Assembly: GCA_905188195.1 (NCBI GenBank)
Contig: CAJJKY010000002.1
Span: 1 to 64,000, forward strand
Origin: Streptococcus parasanguinis
GTDB lineage: Bacteria; Bacillota; Bacilli; Lactobacillales; Streptococcaceae
Direction: 5' to 3'
DNA: 64,000 nt
A program made the position numbers and the translations under genes. Positions 34,431 to 42,799 of this stretch are shown here, piece after piece (the first letter of the stretch is position 1; every line of letters starts with the position of its first letter). The notes below the pieces were generated by a model, which saw only the letters and a list, made by a program, of their open reading frames with translations, was not told where the DNA came from and ran no database searches.

Positions 34431-34445
34431 GTTTCATGTGAAACA
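34430..34445. other. Degenerate parS-like site
   Basis: TGTTTCATGTGAAACA differs from the parS consensus at one central base (T for C). Intergenic, directly after the yhgE terminator T run. Confidence 0.5.
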
Positions 34446-34446
34446 A

Positions 34447-34621
34447 GAGGCTGGGACAAAAGTCCTAGCCTCTCAATTATTTTTGGATTGTCGAGCAAGA
34501 CGCAGTGGTTGAGTGGGCTCTACTACGCTGATTTCATCAGCTTTTACAGCCCTACTCAACTGTGCGGAGGTGGGACGACGAAATCGAATTCTAACGAATT
34601 ACCGATTTCTGTCCCACTCTC
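34447..34621. repeat. MITE-like intergenic repeat with three hairpins
   Basis: A 175-bp block made of stem A GAGGCTGGGAC-N4-GTCCTAGCCTC, stem B GTTGAGT-GGGCT...AGCCC-T-ACTCAAC with an inner GCTGAT/ATCAGC stem, and stem C GTGGGAC/GTCCCAC continuing into GAAATCG/CGATTTC and AATTC/GAATT. The outermost ends GAGGCTGGGAC and GTCCCACTCTC form an 11-base inverted repeat with 9 matches. No open frame. It fills the gap from the parS-like site to the lipoprotein stop codon, and could also act as terminator for both flanking genes. Confidence 0.65.
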
Positions 34622-34624
34622 TTA

Positions 34625-35308
34625 TTATTTAAAGAAGACGACATCAGGATTTGGAGTAATATAGAGAAGTTGGTCGTTTTCAAAGACCAGTTGGATAGTG
34701 TTGTTTTTATAGGTGTAAATGGTATAGTCTACTCCGGATTTAGAAGCTTGTTTGAGATCAACAGCTCCCATCAAAAAGGCATGAGCTTGTTCCTCTGTGA
34801 TTTTCCCCTCGTGGTAAAGCCCTTTAATATTTTCTAATTCGGTATTTTCAAAAGATTTGGCAATATAAGCAGGGTCTGTTATTTGTTTCTCTGGATTCCC
34901 AAGGATCTTTTGGACAAGGGCAGTGGTATATCCTTCATAATCCGGCGTCTGGGCAAAAATAGTATCGCCATTTCTAGAGTAGGCCACTTTTAGGTTCCCG
35001 GTCGCATAAATCTTATCTTTTGGGGCTTCTTGAGCATTTTTAGGGAGTCCTTCGGTTGTGACGATGTCAGAAGAGGGCTGCGTTGTGGTTGAAGGAGAGC
35101 TAGAGGAGTTGCTTGAGCTATTTGAACTGGTTGAGCGACTCGGGAGGCTAGAACGACTCGAGCTACTTTTTTTAAAGGTTTTCTTTTTTGAGCTGGTAGT
35201 AGTGGGTTCTTTTTTAAAGTTGATCTTAAGGTCCGGCACACAGGCTGAGAGAAAAAGAATAGATAGCAAGAGTGTGAAGAAAAGAGGGAGTGTCTGTTTT
35301 TTCATCAT
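34625..35308 (-). CDS. Secreted lipoprotein of unknown function
   Basis: A 227-residue lipoprotein: signal peptide with lipobox LSAC (~20-23), a Lys/Ser/Thr-rich linker (~35-85, almost pure Ser runs), then a globular C-terminal domain (~95-227) with ATGNLKVAYSRNGDTIFAQTPDY and a final TIYTYKNNTIQLVFENDQLLYITP. It resembles streptococcal DUF4947-type lipoproteins; no function is known to me. Start may be either of two adjacent ATGs (35308 or 35305). A TATGAT/TAGAAT-rich promoter region lies at ~35335-35350. The stop codon abuts the MITE-like repeat. Confidence 0.8.
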   Translation of the reverse strand: MMKKQTLPLFFTLLLSILFLSACVPDLKINFKKEPTTTSSKKKTFKKSSSSRSSLPSRSTSSNSSSNSSSSPSTTTQPSSDIVTTEGLPKNAQEAPKDKIYATGNLKVAYSRNGDTIFAQTPDYEGYTTALVQKILGNPEKQITDPAYIAKSFENTELENIKGLYHEGKITEEQAHAFLMGAVDLKQASKSGVDYTIYTYKNNTIQLVFENDQLLYITPNPDVVFFK

Positions 35309-35360
35309 GTTCCTTTCGATAAGCTAATTGATTTTCTATTCTATCATAAAAAGGGCAACA

Positions 35361-35390
35361 AAAAAAGGTCAGGAAGAAATCCTGCCTTTA
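35361..35390 (-). terminator. Terminator of the DUF4353-type lipoprotein gene
   Basis: AAAGG-T-CAGGA / TCCTG-CCTTT stem with one bulge; T-rich tail on the minus strand. Confidence 0.75.
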
Positions 35391-35397
35391 TTTGTTA

Positions 35398-36645
35398 TTA
35401 TGGACGCCCCCCTCCAGGTCCACCGCCTTGAGGTCCGCCACCTCCGGGAGCCCCACCGCCTCCAGGCATGGAGTTGACAATTTCCGTTTGTTTTTCACCG
35501 TTGATATAGATGTCTCCGCCAGTGTAGGTAGCAGTACCATCAAAGTCGAATCCAGATTGTCCCGTTAATTTAATGGTTCCTCCGGTAACGGTGATATTTC
35601 CATTCGAATCAATTGGATCGGTATCGCCTTGGCCAACTTCAACGTTGAGGGTTCCACCATTCATGGTGAAGAAAATTTCATCTTGGTTGGCATTAGCATT
35701 GGCTGCATTAACCCCATCGTCAGTTGCATAGATGGTGATATCTCCGCCGTTGATGGTGATCGATTTTCCTTCGAGACCTTCGACAGACTCTGTTACCTCA
35801 TAGGTTCCGCTATCGATGATCAGATCACCAGAAGCATGGATTCCGTCGTCTCCTGCAGTGATGGTCATTTTGTTATCTGAAAGATACATGGTTCCAACCG
35901 AAGTATCTTCATCATTATCCACCTTGACTGCATCTTCATCTGCATCGATGGTCATGGTCGTGCCAGTGATACTGAGTTCATCATTGACGTTGAAGGCATC
36001 TCCTACAGCCGTGATCTTATAGGTTCCACCTGTGATATGGAGAGTGTCATTGGCTTTGATACCGTTGTTCTTCTTAGCGTCAATGTTGAGCGTACCTGAA
36101 CCATTGATGGTGAGGTCGCCTTTAGAGAAGATCACTGCGTCGGCATCTTCATCATTGTTTGAACTTGAATCAGACAAGGTATTGGTCGTGCCGTCTGCTA
36201 GAGTGAGGTAGACATGCCCTGCTTTCGTAGCAGAAATTGGCGCGTTGGTGTTGGTCATGGTAACGCCTTTCAAGACGATGTGAACATCATCTGAGTCACC
36301 CGCTTCGACCTTGATTTGAACCCCATCGGATTTACCAGAGATGACATAGGTTCCAGCCTTTGAGATGGTCACAGTTGATCCAGATACAGCTACGCCGTCA
36401 CCTGATACACTTGCAGACGAACCAGACAGTTTTACAGTAGAGGCTTTGCTTTCATCATAAGAGCTGTCCTTGTCCTTATCTGTAAAATAGTTGGAATTGT
36501 TTGTTTTATTTTTTGAAGTAGAAGTAGCGGTTGTTTGTGCAGTATTGCTTTTTGTAGCTGATTGTGATGACGCCTGGGTGCAAGCTGTCAGTAAGGTGAG
36601 GGTTGCGGCCCCCGTTAATAAAAATTTCCATTTGTTTGATTTCAT
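35398..36645 (-). CDS. Lipoprotein with repetitive beta-helix carbohydrate-binding-like domain (DUF4353)
   Basis: A 415-residue lipoprotein: lipobox LTAC (~19-22), Ser/Thr/Asn linker, then ~300 residues of short parallel-beta-type repeats (GDLTINGSGTLNID, GTYKITAVGDAFNVND, MTITAGDDGIHASGD, ITINGGDITIYATDDGVNA), and a Gly/Pro tail (~392-415). This is the carbohydrate-binding domain-containing (DUF4353) family. It is divergent from a VTC-domain/DUF4956 pair; in other Firmicutes these families co-occur, often with CotH kinases, none of which is seen here. Probably surface-exposed, binding sugar or scaffolding; ligand unknown. Confidence 0.82.
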   Translation of the reverse strand: MKSNKWKFLLTGAATLTLLTACTQASSQSATKSNTAQTTATSTSKNKTNNSNYFTDKDKDSSYDESKASTVKLSGSSASVSGDGVAVSGSTVTISKAGTYVISGKSDGVQIKVEAGDSDDVHIVLKGVTMTNTNAPISATKAGHVYLTLADGTTNTLSDSSSNNDEDADAVIFSKGDLTINGSGTLNIDAKKNNGIKANDTLHITGGTYKITAVGDAFNVNDELSITGTTMTIDADEDAVKVDNDEDTSVGTMYLSDNKMTITAGDDGIHASGDLIIDSGTYEVTESVEGLEGKSITINGGDITIYATDDGVNAANANANQDEIFFTMNGGTLNVEVGQGDTDPIDSNGNITVTGGTIKLTGQSGFDFDGTATYTGGDIYINGEKQTEIVNSMPGGGGAPGGGGPQGGGPGGGRP

Positions 36646-36743
36646 GAGCTTTTCCTCTCGTTCAATTGATATGCTCCTAGTCTAAAGTTGCTAGCTGAAA
36701 GTTTCCTAAAGTTTTTCTGAAAGGAACCTTAACTTTAGTTTTC

Positions 36744-36771
36744 TTTAAGTTTGGCTTAATGACCAGTTAAG
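36744..36771 (+). promoter_or_regulatory. Three phased TTAA-type hexamers
   Basis: TTTAAG (36744), CTTAAT (36755) and GTTAAG (36766) with an exact 11-bp period, in the divergent region between the DUF4353 lipoprotein and the VTC gene. Phased repeats of this type are bound by OmpR-class response regulators; only partly matches the CiaR pattern. Confidence 0.45.
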
Positions 36772-36859
36772 AAAGTCCCATTAAACTAGAAAGCACGTAA
36801 GTCGTATTCATACTTACTGAAGGTTAGAAATAATAGATCCCCCTTAAAGGAGAAGAAAC

Positions 36860-37639
36860 ATGAAAAAAACAATTGAGACAAGTTTCAAACGAATCGAAAC
36901 AAAATATATCGTCGCAAAAGATGACGTGAAGGACTTGATCAAAGACTTAAAAGAATACGTCGTAGAAGATGATTACCCAACTTCAACCATTTCAAACATT
37001 TATTTTGATACGGAAAATTTTGATGTCATTCAAGATGCTCTTGCCAAACAACACCGCCGTGAAAAAATTCGGATGCGGACATATATAGAAAAACCTCAAG
37101 CAGACAGTCCAGTATTTCTAGAGGTGAAGTCAAAAGATGAAGAAGGAATTGGCCATAAATTCCGTCTAGTCGCCACTTCGCAAGCCATTATCAACTTGAT
37201 CACAGATGGGAAAGTAGATCATCAGATACAAGATCCAGACTTAGTGCAAGAGATTCAGAGATTGCGCAAACGTTATGGTCATCGATTGGAACCACGGATG
37301 TTCATTTATTATGATCGTTTGTCTCTCAAAGAAAAGAAATCCATTCAGGGTTATCCTTATCAGAAGATTCGCGTGACAATCGATCAAAACCTAGTCTTTC
37401 GAGACCAGGCTGTTAGTCTTTTTGATGGGAAGAAAGGAGAACCTCTACTAGAGGATGACTTCGTGATCATGGAAATTAAGGCTCCTGGCCAAGAACCTAA
37501 ATGGCTAAAGGATATTTTAGAGAAGTATGGTTTGGTGAAACAGAAATTTTCAAAATATAGCTGTGCTTATCATAAATCACAAGGCTTGGATTATGCCCCA
37601 AGACCAGTTCAAGAAACGGTAGGTGCTGCCTATGTCTAA
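36860..37639 (+). CDS. VTC-domain (polyphosphate polymerase-like) protein
   Basis: A 259-residue soluble protein with the VTC/CYTH-like tunnel fold: N-terminal RIETKYIV (~11-18), IYFDTENFDV, REKIRMRTY (~72-80), VFLEVKSKDEEG (~91-102), YYDRLSLKEK, IRVTIDQN, VIMEIKAPG (~204-212) and KQKFSKYSCAYHK near the end. The basic residues and E-x-K pairs are those used by VTC4 to bind triphosphate and metal. Yeast VTC4 makes polyphosphate; the bacterial product is unproved. RBS AAGGAG precedes ATG 36860. It overlaps the DUF4956 gene by 8 bp. Confidence 0.85.
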   Translation: MKKTIETSFKRIETKYIVAKDDVKDLIKDLKEYVVEDDYPTSTISNIYFDTENFDVIQDALAKQHRREKIRMRTYIEKPQADSPVFLEVKSKDEEGIGHKFRLVATSQAIINLITDGKVDHQIQDPDLVQEIQRLRKRYGHRLEPRMFIYYDRLSLKEKKSIQGYPYQKIRVTIDQNLVFRDQAVSLFDGKKGEPLLEDDFVIMEIKAPGQEPKWLKDILEKYGLVKQKFSKYSCAYHKSQGLDYAPRPVQETVGAAYV

Positions 37640-38315
37640 TCTATTTGATTCTATTTTTAATAATGCTACAGCAACAGTGGATCCGGTGCGCTTACTGTTG
37701 GCCCTTTTGGTCAGCCTCTTTCTAGGGATGGCCCTATCTTGGACCTATAAATACCGAACACTTTACACTCGAGAGTTTGTTATTAGTTTGACCTTGCTTC
37801 CTTGTATGATGACCTTAGTGATCTTTTTGGTCAATGGAAGTTTGGGAACCTCGATTGCAGTGGCAGGGACCTTTAGTTTGATCCGTTTTCGTTCGGCTAC
37901 GAGTGGTTCTAGAGAGTTGATTGCCATTTTCTTAGCCATGATTATAGGACTGGCAGCTGGATCTGGCTATCTTTTATTGGCCATTTTATCAACTCTCTCT
38001 TTACTAGGGGTGTGGCTAGTATTAGAGAACAAACAGAGCAAGGTAGACCATCAACGGCGCCGTCATTTGACCATTACCGTCTTAAAACAAGATTCTGTTG
38101 CAGAACAAATCAGCCAGTTGTTAGATAAAAGTTGTTCAGAAATTGACTTTATTTCTGTCACAACGGCCCAAGCTGGAGAACAACTGACCTTGAACTATGA
38201 GGTAAATATGGAATCGAACATCGATGATTTTGCCCTTGCCAATCTATTGATTAGCAAGATTGAAAATTGTGATGTCGCTCTGACAAAGAAAGCGAAGAAA
38301 AGAAAGAATCTATAA
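37632..38315 (+). CDS. DUF4956 membrane protein
   Basis: A 227-residue protein with four to five helices in the first ~140 residues (LLLALLVSLFLGMALSW, FVISLTLLPCMMTLVIFLV, SIAVAGTFSLIRFRSATSGSRELIAIFLAMIIG in part) and a soluble C-terminal domain. FSLIRFRSATSGSRE is the conserved DUF4956 core. It is genetically linked to VTC-domain proteins across bacteria, suggesting a membrane partner or channel for the polymer. ATG 37632 lies inside the VTC gene end; a GTG at 37623 in frame is a less likely start. Confidence 0.83.
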   Translation: MSNLFDSIFNNATATVDPVRLLLALLVSLFLGMALSWTYKYRTLYTREFVISLTLLPCMMTLVIFLVNGSLGTSIAVAGTFSLIRFRSATSGSRELIAIFLAMIIGLAAGSGYLLLAILSTLSLLGVWLVLENKQSKVDHQRRRHLTITVLKQDSVAEQISQLLDKSCSEIDFISVTTAQAGEQLTLNYEVNMESNIDDFALANLLISKIENCDVALTKKAKKRKNL

Positions 38316-38318
38316 CGG

Positions 38319-38343
38319 CTATCCTACTTTAGGATAGTTTTTT
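38319..38343 (+). terminator. Terminator of the VTC-DUF4956 operon
   Basis: CTATCCTA / TAGGATAG stem, 3-base loop, T6 tail. Confidence 0.88.
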
Positions 38344-38348
38344 AGGGT

Positions 38349-38380
38349 TTTAAGAACTTTTTAAGAAAAAGTGGTATACT
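38349..38380 (+). promoter_or_regulatory. CiaR-type box and extended -10 promoter
   Basis: TTTAAG-AACTT-TTTAAG (38349-38365) matches NTTAAG-N5-WTTAAG exactly. It lies 9 bp upstream of TATACT (38375-38380), which has TGG in front. This is the geometry of CiaR-activated promoters described in Streptococcus pneumoniae. Confidence 0.65.
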
Positions 38381-38407
38381 GTTTCTAAAAAATGGAAGGA
38401 ATCCTTT

Positions 38408-39667
38408 ATGAAAAAGACTGCTATTTTTGAAGATGTCGTCTCTATTATGACCCATGATTCATCTACCAGCAAGGATCGAAAAGGATGCGATCCAGAGCCT
38501 TTTCGAGAAAACATTACAGATGATATGACAGATGATGCCTTTCTCTATCAAGTTAAGGCTTACCTAGCTAGTTTTGGGGTGATCGGGCATGTTTCTTTTC
38601 GAGATAAAAAGGCCAGTCAAAAAGGGTTCCTTTTGAGAATAAATGGACAGAAACTGTATGTTGAGGAAGCTAATGAAGATACGGGTCTTCAAGTAGGAGA
38701 TCAGATCCTAGCTCTGGATGGGAGTGAATTGGATCAGATAGCTTCTCTTCATAAAGCCTATTTTATCAGCAAGACCCCAGAAAGACATTATAGAGAATGG
38801 GCAGATTTGGTCTCTCAGTCAACGAGTGTCACCCTGCTTCGAGAAGGGAAAGAAAAGACCATTAAAGTAGTACCCAGTCGAGAACCGATCCAGGATCAGA
38901 TTTTTTGGAAACGATTAGACGATGAGATTCTTTATCTTCGTCTGGATAACTTTATGGATGAAGGATCTTTGGGTCGTTTATACCAAGAGTGTTTACCGAT
39001 GATGACGGAAGTCAAGTTTCTTATCATTGATGTCCGACGCAACAGTGGAGGGACGGATTCTCTATATCTTCCTCTGTTACATCTAGGCTTAGAGAAGGAT
39101 CAGGGCTATGATTCGCTTGACTGGGATGATGATGGCATGGAAATTCTCTACACAGAGCGCAATGTTGACCTGCGCTTGAAAGACTTTGAGGACTGGATGC
39201 AACAGGAAGAAATTAGCCCTGAAACAGTTAAGCTGCTTGAAGATATGAAAGAGAATTTGATACACTATCGGGGAAAAGGTTATGTACCGTATCAGCAAGA
39301 AAGCGAGGAATTCTTCCCAGAAGTTAGAGGTGGCCACTATCCTGAACGGATCTTTATCTTATCAGATATTTATTGCGGTTCTTCTGGCGATAACTTTGTT
39401 CAGATGATGAAGCAGTTTAAGAAGGTAACGGTGGTGGGTCGACCAACTCTAGGAATTTTAGACTACTCTAATTGTTGTACCGTTGATTATGGCGATTATC
39501 AATTGATGTTTCCTACTTCTCGTTGTCTATGCGTAGATCAAGGGAAAGGAATGACGGATCAAGGTGTGGATCCCGATATAGAGATTCCTTGGACACCTAG
39601 CCATTTCGAGAGAGATGTGGATCTGGACAAGTGTCTAGAGTTGATTCATCAGGGTACTGTGAAATAG
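38408..39667 (+). CDS. S41 family (C-terminal processing-like) peptidase
   Basis: A 419-residue protein. A PDZ-like segment (~75-160, GFLLRINGQKLYVEEAN, GLQVGDQILALDG) precedes an S41 catalytic core: LYLRLDNFMDEGS, VKFLIIDVRRNSGGTDSLYLPLL, FILSDIYCGSSGDNFVQMM with the likely nucleophile Ser, and a C-terminal D-x-G-V-D-P-D-I-x-I-P motif. No signal peptide, so unlike classical Ctp it is predicted cytosolic. Substrate unknown. The promoter carries a CiaR-type box. Confidence 0.85.
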   Translation: MKKTAIFEDVVSIMTHDSSTSKDRKGCDPEPFRENITDDMTDDAFLYQVKAYLASFGVIGHVSFRDKKASQKGFLLRINGQKLYVEEANEDTGLQVGDQILALDGSELDQIASLHKAYFISKTPERHYREWADLVSQSTSVTLLREGKEKTIKVVPSREPIQDQIFWKRLDDEILYLRLDNFMDEGSLGRLYQECLPMMTEVKFLIIDVRRNSGGTDSLYLPLLHLGLEKDQGYDSLDWDDDGMEILYTERNVDLRLKDFEDWMQQEEISPETVKLLEDMKENLIHYRGKGYVPYQQESEEFFPEVRGGHYPERIFILSDIYCGSSGDNFVQMMKQFKKVTVVGRPTLGILDYSNCCTVDYGDYQLMFPTSRCLCVDQGKGMTDQGVDPDIEIPWTPSHFERDVDLDKCLELIHQGTVK

Positions 39668-39734
39668 AATAGGATTTCAACCAGAAAACTGATTAAAGAA
39701 AAATGCTTTCGTTAAACGGCTTGAATGATCTGAA

Positions 39735-39750
39735 ATGATAACGTTTTCTA
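39735..39750. promoter_or_regulatory. cre-like CcpA site upstream of dlt
   Basis: ATGATAACGTTTTCTA matches the cre pattern WTGNAARCGNWWWCAW at 14 positions on the plus strand and 15 on the minus strand. Position ~25 bp upstream of the dlt -35. Confidence 0.4.
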
Positions 39751-39773
39751 CGACATTCTCACTATGTTTAAAA

Positions 39774-39803
39774 TTGCTTACTTGGTATAAAAAATGGTAA
39801 AAT
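39774..39803 (+). promoter_or_regulatory. dlt operon promoter
   Basis: TTGCTT, 18-base spacer, TAAAAT with TGG extended -10. Confidence 0.6.
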
Positions 39804-39836
39804 AGTGAATAACAATCAAAATGAAGAGTGAAACTT

Positions 39837-39965
39837 ATGAAACATAAAACACTTTATAAATTTATCGGGCAGACGGTCTTGTATTTCGCCATTTTTCTAG
39901 CCCTACTTTATTTCTTTAGTTACCTTGGTCAAGGTCAGGGTGGCTTTATCTACAACGAATTTTAG
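39837..39965 (+). CDS. dltX: D-Ala teichoic acid protein DltX
   Basis: A 42-residue protein, easily missed by annotation. It has one transmembrane helix (VLYFAIFLALLYFFSYLG) and the C-terminal GGFIYNEF motif conserved in DltX. DltX is required with DltB and DltD for D-alanine transfer to teichoic acids in several Firmicutes, the C-terminal motif possibly carrying D-Ala. It precedes dltA by 18 bp and shares the promoter at 39774. Confidence 0.92.
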   Translation: MKHKTLYKFIGQTVLYFAIFLALLYFFSYLGQGQGGFIYNEF

Positions 39966-39983
39966 AAAAGGAGACTCCTAGCC

Positions 39984-41534
39984 GTGTCAAACCAACCAAT
40001 TACTGATATGATCGAGACAATTGAACGTTATGCGCAACTACAACCAGACTATCCGGTTTACAATGTCCTTGGTGAGGAACATACCTATGGCCAATTGAAG
40101 GCTGATTCAGATAGCTTGGCTGCCCACATCGACCAAATGGGACTTCCTGAAAAGTCACCTGTAGTGGTCTTTGGTGGACAAGAATATGAAATGTTAGCAA
40201 CCTTTGTGGCCTTGACAAAATCTGGCCATGCCTATATCCCGATTGATAGCCACTCTGCCTTGGAGCGCGTGTCTGCCATTGTTGAAGTAGCAGAGCCAAG
40301 CTTGATTATTGCCATCAATGAATTTCCATTGGAAAACCCAGCTGCTCCAATCATGTCCTTGGAGCAAGTGCGTGAAGCTTACGCAGCTCAGCATGCCTAT
40401 GACTTGCAACATCCGGTCAAAGGGGATGATAACTACTACATCATCTTTACCTCAGGGACAACTGGGAAACCAAAAGGGGTGCAAATTTCGCACGATAACT
40501 TGCTCAGTTTTACCAACTGGATGATCACAGACAAGGAATTTGCAACGCCAGAGCGTCCGCAAATGTTGGCACAACCGCCCTATTCCTTTGACTTGTCTGT
40601 TATGTACTGGGCACCGACCTTAGCTCTTGGAGGAACGCTTTTTGCTCTTCCATCAGCCATTACTCAAGACTTCAAACAACTCTTTGCGACGATCTTTTCT
40701 CTTCCGATTGCTATCTGGACTTCAACACCATCTTTTGCAGATATGGCCATGTTGTCTGAAGATTTCAATGCTGAAAAGATGCCAGGAATCACCCATTTCT
40801 ACTTTGATGGAGAAGAGTTGACCGTTAAAACCGCTCAAAAATTGCGCGAGCGTTTCCCAAATGCGCGTATCATCAATGCTTACGGGCCAACAGAAGCAAC
40901 TGTAGCTCTTTCGGCTGTAGCCGTAACAGATCAGATGTTGGCTACTTTGAAACGTCTACCAATTGGTTATACCAAAGAAGATTCTCCAACCTTCATTATT
41001 GATGAGGCAGGAAACAAATTGCCAAATGGTGAGCAAGGGGAGATCATCGTATCTGGCCCAGCCGTTTCAAAAGGTTATATGAATAATCCAGAGAAAACAG
41101 CAGAAGCCTTCTTCGAATTTGAAGGTCTTCCAGCCTACCATACGGGAGATGTCGGAACCATGACGGATGAAGGTCTCCTTCTCTATGGTGGTCGGATGGA
41201 CTTCCAAATCAAGTTTAACGGTTATCGTATCGAGCTAGAGGATGTCTCTCAAAACTTGAATAAATCGAAGTATATTGACTCAGCAGTCGCAGTACCGCGT
41301 TATAATAAAGATCACAAGGTCCAAAATCTCTTGGCCTATGTCATCTTAAAAGAGGGCGTCAAAGAACAATTTGAGCGCGAAATTGATATCACGAAAGCCA
41401 TTAAGGAAGATTTAGAAAACATCATGATGTCTTATATGATGCCTTCAAAATTCCTCTATCGTGACAGCCTGCCATTAACACCAAACGGGAAAATCGACAT
41501 CAAAGGGTTGATTAGCGAGGTTAACAACCGATGA
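39984..41534 (+). CDS. dltA: D-alanine--D-alanyl carrier protein ligase
   Basis: Adenylates D-alanine and loads it on DltC, cytosolic. It has 516 residues of the ANL superfamily: P-loop YIIFTSGTTGKPKG (~151-164), NAYGPTEATVALS, Y-H-T-G-D-V-G, and C-terminal catalytic Lys in TPNGKIDIK. Start GTG 39984 follows AAAAGGAG at ~10 bases. It overlaps dltB by 4 bp. First enzyme of the dltXABCD operon that puts D-alanine on teichoic acids and lowers negative surface charge. Confidence 0.97.
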   Translation: MSNQPITDMIETIERYAQLQPDYPVYNVLGEEHTYGQLKADSDSLAAHIDQMGLPEKSPVVVFGGQEYEMLATFVALTKSGHAYIPIDSHSALERVSAIVEVAEPSLIIAINEFPLENPAAPIMSLEQVREAYAAQHAYDLQHPVKGDDNYYIIFTSGTTGKPKGVQISHDNLLSFTNWMITDKEFATPERPQMLAQPPYSFDLSVMYWAPTLALGGTLFALPSAITQDFKQLFATIFSLPIAIWTSTPSFADMAMLSEDFNAEKMPGITHFYFDGEELTVKTAQKLRERFPNARIINAYGPTEATVALSAVAVTDQMLATLKRLPIGYTKEDSPTFIIDEAGNKLPNGEQGEIIVSGPAVSKGYMNNPEKTAEAFFEFEGLPAYHTGDVGTMTDEGLLLYGGRMDFQIKFNGYRIELEDVSQNLNKSKYIDSAVAVPRYNKDHKVQNLLAYVILKEGVKEQFEREIDITKAIKEDLENIMMSYMMPSKFLYRDSLPLTPNGKIDIKGLISEVNNR

Positions 41535-42784
41535 TCGAGTTTTTGAAACAGCTCCCTCATTTAGAACACTATGGAACACCGATCTATTTTATCTACCTCA
41601 TTCTAGCTTTTTTGCCGATCTTTGTGGGCCTCTTTTTCAAAAAGAGATTTCCGATTTATGAAGGACTGGTGAGTCTGATCTTTATCATTTTGATGCTGAC
41701 AGGTTCGAATCTCAAGCAAATTTATGCCCTGCTCTTTTACGTAGTCTGGCAAATCTTGATTGTGTATTCCTACAAGATCTATCGTCAGAAAGCGGACAAC
41801 AAGTGGATTTTCTATCTTCATTCCTTCTTGTCTGTCTTGCCCCTGATCTTTGTTAAGGTAGAGCCAGCGATCAAGAATGGGCACCAATCCTTGTTTGGAT
41901 TTTTAGGGATTTCGTATTTAACCTTCCGAGCTGTCGGAATGATCATCGAAATGCGAGATGGTGTCTTGAAAGAATTCACACTTTGGGAATTCTTACGCTT
42001 TATGCTCTTTATGCCGACCTTCTCAAGTGGGCCGATTGATCGTTTCAAACGTTTTAATGAGGATTATAACGCTATTCCTGAGCGTGAAGAATTATTGGAT
42101 ATGTTGGAGCAAGCTGTTAAGTATATCATGTATGGCTTCCTTTATAAATTTATCCTAGCTCATATTTTTGGCCACTTATTGTTAGGTCATGTGCAGACCT
42201 ATGCCTTGTCTCAAGGTGGATTCTTTAACCTTGGAACGCTGGGGGTCATGTATGTATATGGCTTTGACCTCTTCTTTGACTTCGCGGGCTATTCGATGTT
42301 TGCTTTAGCAGCTTCCAATCTGATGGGGATTAAAAGTCCCATCAACTTTGATCGTCCCTTTAAATCACGTGACTTAAAGGAATTCTGGAATCGTTGGCAT
42401 ATGAGTTTGTCTTTCTGGTTCCGTGATTTTGTCTTTATGCGTCTCGTGATGGTATTGATGCGCAATAAAGTATTCAAGAGCCGAATTACCACCTCAAATG
42501 TTGCCTATATTATCAATATGTTGGTTATGGGCTTCTGGCACGGGGTGACCTGGTACTACATCGCTTATGGGCTCTTCCATGGGCTTGGACTGGTCATCAA
42601 TGATGCTTGGATTCGCAAGAAAAAGACCATCAATAAAGAAAGAAAAGCAAAAGGATTGGATCCTATACCGGACAATCGTTGGACCAAGGCTTTGGGGATC
42701 TTTATCACCTTTAACACAGTGATGCTGTCCTTCCTGATTTTCTCAGGATTCTTGGATCAACAATGGTTTCCAAAATTGAAATAA
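41531..42784 (+). CDS. dltB: D-alanyl transfer protein DltB (MBOAT family)
   Basis: A 417-residue polytopic O-acyltransferase with about a dozen helices. The MBOAT signature includes FWNRWHMSLSFWFRDFVF and the catalytic histidine region MGFWHGVTWYYIAYGLFHG. It channels D-alanine from DltC across the membrane. Start overlaps dltA (ATGA); dltC follows after 15 bp with RBS AAAGGAG. Confidence 0.97.
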   Translation: MIEFLKQLPHLEHYGTPIYFIYLILAFLPIFVGLFFKKRFPIYEGLVSLIFIILMLTGSNLKQIYALLFYVVWQILIVYSYKIYRQKADNKWIFYLHSFLSVLPLIFVKVEPAIKNGHQSLFGFLGISYLTFRAVGMIIEMRDGVLKEFTLWEFLRFMLFMPTFSSGPIDRFKRFNEDYNAIPEREELLDMLEQAVKYIMYGFLYKFILAHIFGHLLLGHVQTYALSQGGFFNLGTLGVMYVYGFDLFFDFAGYSMFALAASNLMGIKSPINFDRPFKSRDLKEFWNRWHMSLSFWFRDFVFMRLVMVLMRNKVFKSRITTSNVAYIINMLVMGFWHGVTWYYIAYGLFHGLGLVINDAWIRKKKTINKERKAKGLDPIPDNRWTKALGIFITFNTVMLSFLIFSGFLDQQWFPKLK

Positions 42785-42799
42785 AAGGAGAATAGAAAA

